A stretch of 64,000 nucleotides of DNA from NCBI GenBank assembly GCA_947095585.1, contig OX352762.1, positions 8,907,969-8,971,968 of the forward strand, read 5' to 3'. This document shows positions 56,301-64,000 of the stretch, one piece after another; the first letter of the stretch is position 1; the number at the start of each line of letters is the position of its first letter. The stretch is from Nephrocerus scutellatus. Its lineage: Eukaryota > Arthropoda > Insecta > Diptera > Pipunculidae. The notes below the pieces were generated by a model. That model had not been told where the DNA came from and made no database searches. It saw nothing but the letters and a program-made list of their open reading frames with translations. The position numbers were made by a program, and so were the translations under genes.

Positions 56301-59300
56301 CGGTTCGATGTTTTGTTCAGCCATGTTGGTGGGTGGCGAAACTTAAATGTTGATGAAGACTGGGGAGAAGATTGTGGATATATAATCCAGTCTAGAGTTA
56401 TGTAACTTCTTCATCATAAACATTGATATCCCGTCGTAGGATATTCGGTAGTTAGTGTGGTGATCCTCGCCGTCTTAGCGAGTGTCTCAAATAGCGCCGT
56501 TTTGCAACCACTGTCCTCAAGAGATCTCATGGAATGAAAGATAGTTATGTTGATTATTGGATATAATATACAATATATATAAAATTCTAGCATTCAGGTA
56601 CGATATCAAGGGACAGCAGAATCTCTCAGTGTAGTCCATGTCCAGTCTGGCGCCCTTCTTCGCCAGTACGTCTGCTTTCTCATTGCCATCAATGTCGCTG
56701 TGCCCCGGAACCCAAACTAGGGTTATGTCTACGCTTTGGCCAAAGCCAGTTCGGCACTGCCTGACAACTTTAGAAATGTTGCTTGTCGCAATAATGGCTT
56801 TGATTGCAGATTGGCTGTCTAAATGCCTCCCTTATCGGTAGGATCTCCGCCTGGAAAATGCTAGCAGAGTCAGCTAGCTTGTAGGACCTTAAAAGATTAA
56901 AGTTTTCAGAGAAAACTCCAGCACCGACTCCATTTCTCATCTTGGATTCATCGGTGAATAGAGTTACATCAAAAAGTCCCAAAAAGCATGCTGATATTTT
57001 GATATAGCCGTATCTTCAAAACTTAGTCTTATGTGATTGTCTCGTTCCATATTCCTTATTCACATACAACAACTTCTTATATAATATTACGAGGATGACG
57101 ATAATTATTGTATGCATATGGTTTGGCAATATATACAGACGGAATGAGAAATATAGCAAGTCTAGTGAGCAAGAATGTGTATATGATAAAGTACGCGTTC
57201 CATATTCTCGATTATTCTAAGCGTTGGAAATTAAAATCTTAAAAAGGAGGTAGGCAAATACTGCAGAGCATTTGTTGACAAGCAAAACATCTCCATGTTC
57301 CCTTCAAAAAACAATTGAATGAAATTCACACAAGACAACAAACCTTTGCCGCAGCTTCATCTTTAGTTCGCTTCATAGAGACCTTGAGACGTTCGATTTC
57401 TTCGGATAAATTAAGTTTAGCATATTCTGTCACCTCCTTATTAAGTCTGTAATATGAATGTATTTATTGATTTATGACCAGCAACTTCTACTTTCACTTA
57501 TTACCGCTGAATATCATGATCTATTTTGATGTAAGAATCAAATTTCTGCTGCATTTGAGCGATGGTTTTGCGATTTGCCTCTTTAAGACGTGACTTCTCA
57601 TTGATAGCGTTTGTTAACTTTCGTTTAAGTGGTTGAACTTTTTCCACACCATTCTTCACTTGAACAGCATTCGATTCAATTTGCTTTGTCAAATCAGCCA
57701 AACGTTCCTTATATTGAGGTAAGGATTGTATACCTTCCTGTAGTTTGATTTGTTCTTCTTTAAATCTGTAATAAAAAAATGACAAGTAGAGAATTTCTAC
57801 AAAAATCTTTAGGAGCTTTCTTCTATCATATACATACTGGATTTTTTTCTCTTGCAACTTATTCAGTGCTTCTGCTGCTTTCTCAAAATCACTCTGCATT
57901 TTCTCAACGTTAGTTCGCTCATTTTCCAATTCGGCAGAGACTGTGGTCTTCTCAAGTTGGAGATCATCGATGGAGACATCTGAGTCTGATCCCTGAGGAA
58001 GTTTGTTCTAGACGCAAAATGGAATAAATTTGCATTTTATCGAAGGAGTTATATATAAGCTACAACTTACTTTCAATTTTTCCACATCATTTTTAATGCG
58101 AGAAACCTCCTTTATAGCCTCATCCAAGAGACTCATGTCTCCGAGCATTGTATTGGCCAAATCCAAATTCGACGTTGGCTCAGCCAGAAGCATTTGAAAT
58201 GATTCTCCATCGTTGGCACACTCAGCGAGTTCATCTTCGATTTTCCTCAGTTCTGCTTTTCGCTTGGGAATTTCCTCTTCCAAACGAGCAACTTTCTCAA
58301 TGACAGGCTGCAATTGCAGCAGACCTTCGTATTTTTTCTGTTCGGCTTTCAGGAGTTTCCCAATACGGATAATGTTTTCTGGAAGGCGATGGATTTCTTC
58401 AGAAAGTTCAGCTGCTACATCACTAACCTGTAAAGATAAGACGTTATTGATAGTAGTTGATAAAGAGCAAAATTCTTCGTCATACCTCATCACCAGACAT
58501 TCCCTTGTGACATAACGGACAGCATGGATCCTCTTCGATTTTATTCATATATCTGTAGAGTAAAAAATGTAGTGATTTTTACCACACAAAAGACGTACGT
58601 GCTACATCCCCTTATGAACTTACTTCTTGTACATCGCTTCGGACGAACGTAACGCTCCATGTTCCAACTGATGTTTGGCGATAACATCCTTGGATTTGGT
58701 TAGTAAATCATCGTACGCAGACGAATGACATTTCTCGTATATCTTATCTTTTGACTCTCCCAGTTCCTTCTCAGATCGAGCGATCTCGTCCTTGAGATTC
58801 TTACGCTTAATATTGCACGATTGCTCTTTAAGTCTCAGTGCAGTTAATTTTTCGTTGAACTCTTTTATTTGACGACGCAAATTTTCGTATATAACTTGAA
58901 GGGTTCGCTTGAAATTCGCCTCGACATTTCGATCGAATAATTTTTTGAAATTATCGCTATGTTTACTCTTGACGCGACGTACCTCCTGTTCTTTTTTCTC
59001 GAGTTCCTTCTCCTTGAGCGAAATTTCCGCTGTAAGCTTTGAGATTGAATTCAAGAAAGTCAATTGTTCATCAATTTTGCGAAATTGATCTTGCAATCGG
59101 TTGATGTTCGCTTTGCCAGCGGCAATTGTTTGCTTCAAAGCGTCCTGGTTTAGTGAGGCGCTAGTTTCATTGTAACAATTTGTGATACGTTCAATTTCCG
59201 TTGTGACTTTTTTGAGACGAACTGCGGACAGTTCTGTGTCGCTTATTTTTCGCTCAATTGTTTGGGTTTCTTTTTCTTGTTGTTCTTTCTAAAAAAAGAG

Positions 59301-62064
59301 GACGAAAAAATTTGTTTTTTTTTTATTACCACAAAACCGAAAGATTGCCGTTGCCGAACAAACCTGTTTTCGCAACGATGTGATATTCTCCTCCAGTTTA
59401 GTCATCTCAACGCGCAGCAAATCTATTTGCGTTTGTCGATCCTGATCTTCACTATCGTGTTTCGCTGTAACGTCAGAAATTCTACATTGCTCTGAGCTAA
59501 GCGTTAGCTGGATGTCTTCCAGAACTTCAGGAACCATATGAGGGGAGTTCTCTATATCAACAGAAATTGATATATCTAAGTGTTCGCAGAGGGTTTTCAT
59601 TTTTTCCGCTCGCTCTGAATTGCAATCCTGTTCTTTTTGGCGCTGTTGAATGACCGATGAACGCTTTTTGTCGAAATCAACGAGATATTTCTGCAGCTGG
59701 CGATCTTGAGCATTGAGATCGGAGAGTTTTTCCTCCAATTCGTGTCGCTCGATTTGTTTCTCCTTCATTTTCTGATCAAACGAACGAATCTCACTATCTA
59801 ATTGATGAAGATTTCCCACGAATTGTTTCTTGATTTTCTTTTCAATGCTAAAAATCTGTTCACGGCAATTTTGCTGCCTAAAATTCGATTAAACATTTAA
59901 GAACAGATCGCTCAGTCGGCGTAACACATTGCTACTCACTTGGTTTCCAATTCGACTTTTAATGCCTGCTGCTTGCCAACTTCGTATTCAACTTTTCGTA
60001 TCTCCAGCAGACGATCGTCGATGGGTTTCATTTCAGCGTCAAATCGAGCGCACTGAGCTTGTACGTTATCACACTTTTCGTTAGCTTTTTGAAGGCACAT
60101 AGTTTTATCCTCCATTTCCTGCTTAAGGTGACTGAGGTATTTCAGGTTGGTTTCTGTGCAAATAGAGAATATAATCAATAAAAACCCTGTGGAATCTCTG
60201 CTTCCAGTACTGCCAGCTAAGAATTATAATAAACTAAACAAAGTTACAGGAGTTACAAAGTTAAGAAAATATAGCATCATAATCATCATATTTGACACTA
60301 CAACCTGTGGCTGTTATCACTGGCCACGCTGCCAAACTGGGAATTCCGTACAATACTTTGTGCCGAATACTTTGTGACAGGGATGTCAATGAGAGGGAAA
60401 CACTCATCCATTATCTCTGCAACTGTCCAGTCCTGGCGGGCTTCCGACTCCATAAATTAAAAAAAAAACCTTCTTTGCCAACCTGGGAGCTGTCGGAGTG
60501 CCGGATCATCGATCTAGATCTAGTACCTGAACGCTACAGGCTGGCTATAATCAATTCAATGTACCTATAACGTTAAAAGGTCTCCCGATGTTTGTGGTTA
60601 CAAAACGGCGCACTCCAGTGCTACTTGAGGTCCTCGGTAAGGCAGCGCGGACCACCACCCTACCTAAAGGTAATAACGCCAGAGTCAAAATCAACGGTTT
60701 CACAATCTTACAAAACTTGGACTTTAAATATTTAGGCATTCATCTCGATCGCCGTCTCACTCTAAGTAAGCATATAAATAAGAAAACTGTCCAAATCCAA
60801 CTAAAAATTAAATTACTCTACTGATTACTAAACAGAAATTCCAAGCTAAGCCTAAAAAATAAAATGCTGATATATAAAAGTATCACCAATCCTATCTGAT
60901 CTTACGGCATCCAACTCCAACTTTGGGACACATCGTCAGCTAACATTATTACAAAATTAGAAAGAAGACAAACAGAGATACATACTACAAACATGCGCCC
61001 CGTGGTTCATTAGAAATGAAAATATCCTTTATGACCTTAAAATTCCTAAAGCTCAAGATGAAATTCAAAGGAAAAACAGCCAAGTATATCAATAAACTGG
61101 AAATCCACCTCCATCCACCCTCTCGTCAGAAACCAATTAACCGCAAATTAGGCGTCAAAGGCTAAACTCTAGCCTTGCTACATTATGTCGTCCCAACTTG
61201 ATTCTCTCTTAAAATTGTAAATCAGATCTTTGTAAAAAGCTTGATACTTCAATACACTGGTAGAGAAGATTATTTGTTTAGTCCAAAAACAAACAAACAA
61301 AAATGTTCTCCTATTCTTTACCTTTCAATTTTAGATCATCCATCTGCTCCTTGCGCATTTTGATAATCTTTTCAATTGCTTTGTTGTATTCGGTTATACC
61401 GAATATGGCATCGAATTTCTCTTTAAGTTTCTTTGCTTCATCCAATGGCCAACTGGAATCTTCCTGATGACAAAAGATGACGTTATTGATGATAGCCTTT
61501 GATACTCCTATAAGAGTGGTGTATTTAAATGTATGTACATCAAGAAACACAGCGCTTTGCTAACCCATAAACTGGCACATGGCGACATCAACATCGACAC
61601 ATCGTTTGCTTATGGAATCCACTTGGCCGCCTGTCATATAATTCATTGTTGCATCGAGTGTCTCGAAAGACATTTTTCCACGCTTGTGGCCGATCTTCAT
61701 GGAACGGCAAACGGTGATTTTTTCATCGCGAATGTTTCGCACCATCAATTTAATTTGACCTAAGCTCTCCGAAAAATCAAATATCTTCGGATCATGGATA
61801 AAATTTTGACCACGATTGCTGCCTGGCGGAGTTTCTCCTGTAAGCGCATATTTAAGGCATTCTATGATGGTTGTCTTGCCGCAACCATTCTCGCCTAATA
61901 TCAGGGTTACTGGTGACGAGAAGCTTATGCTCTGTGAATGGAATAGATCTCACGTCCTTTTAATTTCTAGACACAAAAACACTTGGAAGACTCACCTGGA
62001 CATCGTCAGACTTTGTACCAAAGCTACGAATACCTTGAATTGTTAAATTTTCAATTGTGGACAT
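53329..62064 (-). CDS. Rad50: Rad50, second complete copy
   Basis: Identical to the 30614-39349 gene, including introns. Exons, 5' to 3' on the minus strand: 62064-61996, 61931-61565, 61507-61322, 60153-59940, 59877-59364, 59288-58624, 58552-58486, 58427-58071, 58007-57838, 57765-57505, 57446-57344, 54267-53329. It encodes the same 1303-residue protein with Walker A, CPLC zinc hook, SAGQ signature and Walker B all present. No pseudogene-type change is visible. About 1.9 kb of upstream sequence is also duplicated, so the promoter is probably included. If the duplication is genuine, both copies should be expressed; if it is an assembly artefact, only one gene exists. Confidence 0.93.
54360..55987 (+). 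pseudogene. Second copy of LINE A4 (Rad50 intron 11)
   Basis: Equals 31645-33272. Confidence 0.85.
56005..56985 (-). pseudogene. Second copy of Jockey-like RT/RNase H pieces
   Basis: Equals 33290-34270. Confidence 0.7.
56986..57343. other. Second copy of the Rad50 intron 11 remainder
   Basis: Equals 34271-34628; nothing recognised. Confidence 0.4.
60292..61195 (+). pseudogene. Second copy of LINE fragments in Rad50 intron 3
   Basis: Equals 37577-38480. Confidence 0.7.
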
Positions 62065-63091
62065 ATCTGTCAATACCACAATAACACACAAAAAACGATG
62101 AGGCAGTGATCAACACTTTAACGAATAAATAATTAAATGAGAAAATATACAAAACAAAATTTACAAACACGACATCTCGGATAAAGGATGGCGTTCTCTG
62201 TTTTTTCGGTTATTAATTCAACTTTTGATTTTTGTTGTTGTCTTGTGGATTTGTTCGTTTGGATAGAATTTTGTACCGGCATTTTATTGTTTTGAACAGC
62301 TGCTACAATCCATACAAGATATGTCAAAAGGTCGAAGATAATGCAGTTCAATTTAAATACCGGTAATTCACAATAAATATATTAAATATAATGATTTATT
62401 TATTTCTAACATAACGAACAAAAATTTTTGTTTTGTCAAAACCAAAATCCATACAATCCTGTAAGTCTTAAGTTTTTCAATGTGAGAGCGCCTAAAGTTG
62501 TTTTAAAATGCAGCCGCAATTTCGTGCATAACGACTGCCTGTCATTTTTGTGCAGCACAAGCTGGGCAGCGGCTGAATTCTTGACCGCAACCAAGGTATA
62601 ACTATGATTTAAAATTATGGAAACGCAAATTAGAAATTAGTTTTATTAAACTCAAATAAGATTCACGAAACTAAAGCGGTTGAGTTAGGTTTAACTTATA
62701 TTCTATTTTGATGTTGGTAGAAGCTACAACGATTCTGTCAAATATCTTTACTCTTGCTGTTCATGGAACACGCTACTAGTTAGCGCCACCATGTTATTAA
62801 CTTTTCACACGACCCTAGAGGAAAATGACTGACCTACGCTATTACCTACCTTCGAAAGTAGGCATTATCCACACTAGTGTGTTTATATAGAAAACAACTC
62901 TGTTATTTACTGCAGTCTCAGCGAAAACACATTCCCACAGTAGTTTTGCATTGCGCCTGAGCAGTTTAGCAGTAAAATTGTTTAAAGCTTCAGCCACGAA
63001 GCAGCAGCCGAGTGCGGCAATCTAACGTCCACTTTCCTAGCTCGTTATGTAATATACTATAACGAAACCCCGTCCCTATAGCACCCCTTCC
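62065..63091. other. Second copy of region upstream of Rad50
   Basis: Equals 39350-40376; nothing recognised beyond presumed promoter DNA. Confidence 0.35.
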
Positions 63092-63825
63092 TTGTACCCA
63101 CACTCTTCGAAAGTATTTTATACGAAGCTAAGCTTCCATTGTAAGTCTCTTGTCTCTCCGAGCAAACACGGCTTTCTCAAAGGTAGATCAACCACCACTA
63201 ACCTCGTTGAATTCGTTATGATCTTAATAGGGTCATCAAAAACCTTAGTTTTATTAAACCCAAATAAGCTTAACGAAACTATTGTGGTTACGAATTTTAA
63301 TTGCTCCAAAATACTACCAAATTTTTCAAACCAATATCTTGTCCACAAGACTCTTGTCTCCTTCAACAAGACCTAGACAGTTTTTCGAACTGGTGCCTCA
63401 AAAATTGTTTAGAGCTCAATCTTTTCGTAACCTCGGCATATTGTCCGACTCTGAGCTAAATTTCCATTCTCATATTGATGAAATAATTCTTTAAGCCAAC
63501 TAACTCATCACTTGGCTTTATCAAATGGTGGTCCAAAGAATGTTCCAACCCTTATCTGACTAGATCCCTCAACATCACTTTTTTCCATCCCCTCTTCGAG
63601 TACGCTAGTCAAGCGTGGTCAAGTCAAGCATCATCAAATTCATGTGTCTAGAATAGAGAGCATCCAACGTCGTTTTCTTCAATTTGCTCTTCGGTACGTA
63701 CGTGTTTTCGATTATAACCGCAGCACTCCCTGCCTTAAACTCGATCTCCTCCCCATTCCCCCGAATTTTAAGTGTTTGTTGGTCTTAGCTTTAAGTTAAT
63801 GCTATTAGCTTGTAATAAACCGAAT
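63092..63825 (+). pseudogene. Second copy of Jockey-type RT fragment
   Basis: Equals 40377-41110. The remaining 175 bp to the window end equal 41111-41285. Confidence 0.75.
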
Positions 63826-64000
63826 AAATGGAGGCTCTTTGCTCCCTCACCAAAATTAAGGATATGGAGTTAGTTCAGTAAATTTCGTGCAGACTCCGAG
63901 ATTGCGTTGGTTCCCAAGTGAATTTTATTCACCATTGGTTCTGTTTACCACCACCATATAAAAAATCGTGTTGCCAAGGGGGTTAAAAGTAGTATTAGAT

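Larger units (their letters stand above)
45269..64000 (+). repeat. Second copy of the long direct repeat
   Basis: Exact copy of 22554-41285, offset 22,715. It begins inside LINE A3 at 'agaaagactgatcg', fused to MED25 coding sequence, and runs off the window. Features in it are listed below at shifted positions. Confidence 0.97.

Overview
This window is eukaryotic nuclear DNA from an insect, most likely a fly (Diptera). The evidence is the genes (a CYP4D-type cytochrome P450 with phase-conserved introns, Rad50, the glutamine-rich Mediator subunit MED25) and a heavy load of decayed retroelements whose 3' tails read CCTAACCTAACC, a style common in fly genomes. Splice sites are ordinary GT..AG. 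There are no operons, rRNAs or CRISPR arrays, and I found no convincing tRNA gene.

Layout. 1-11.3 kb is repeat-rich and has no host gene that I can recognise. It holds a fold-back repeat (about 340-1670), a LINE nested in another repeat with a 9-bp target-site duplication (2031-4101), an antisense BEL/Pao fragment (5.1-6.1 kb), an RNase-H LINE (6.6-7.9 kb), a 0.7-kb GATA/GAAA-type microsatellite and the 3' end of a Helitron (9.5-10.03 kb). After these come arrays of a degenerate monomer repeat. 11.3-21.6 kb is an intact five-exon CYP4D gene (514 aa). Its 8.5-kb second intron is packed with LINE pieces, satellites and more monomer arrays. 21.9-30.5 kb is LINE and minisatellite DNA. 30.6-39.35 kb (minus strand) is a complete 12-exon Rad50 gene (1303 aa) with every motif in place. 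41.9-43.5 kb is a single-exon coiled-coil protein. 43.6-45.27 kb (minus) is the C-terminal two-thirds or so of MED25.

The dominant structural event is at 45,268/45,269. There MED25 coding sequence stops abruptly and the sequence jumps back to position 22,554, inside a LINE. From there to the window end (64,000) everything repeats 22,554-41,285 at a constant offset of 22,715 bp. I found no substitution or indel in the lines compared, and even a 24-base A run is the same length. The arrangement is that of a head-to-tail tandem duplication with unit 22,554-45,268. It gives two complete Rad50 genes and leaves the MED25 copy in the window without its N-terminal vWA region; a full MED25 would be expected beyond the right edge. 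The perfect identity fits either a very recent duplication or an assembly artefact, and sequence alone cannot separate these.

The host genes have no obvious shared pathway: xenobiotic/lipid oxidation (CYP4D), double-strand-break repair (Rad50), transcriptional co-activation (MED25) and an uncharacterised coiled-coil protein with a possible ciliary RFX box upstream. Boundaries of decayed elements are approximate unless a target-site duplication is cited.
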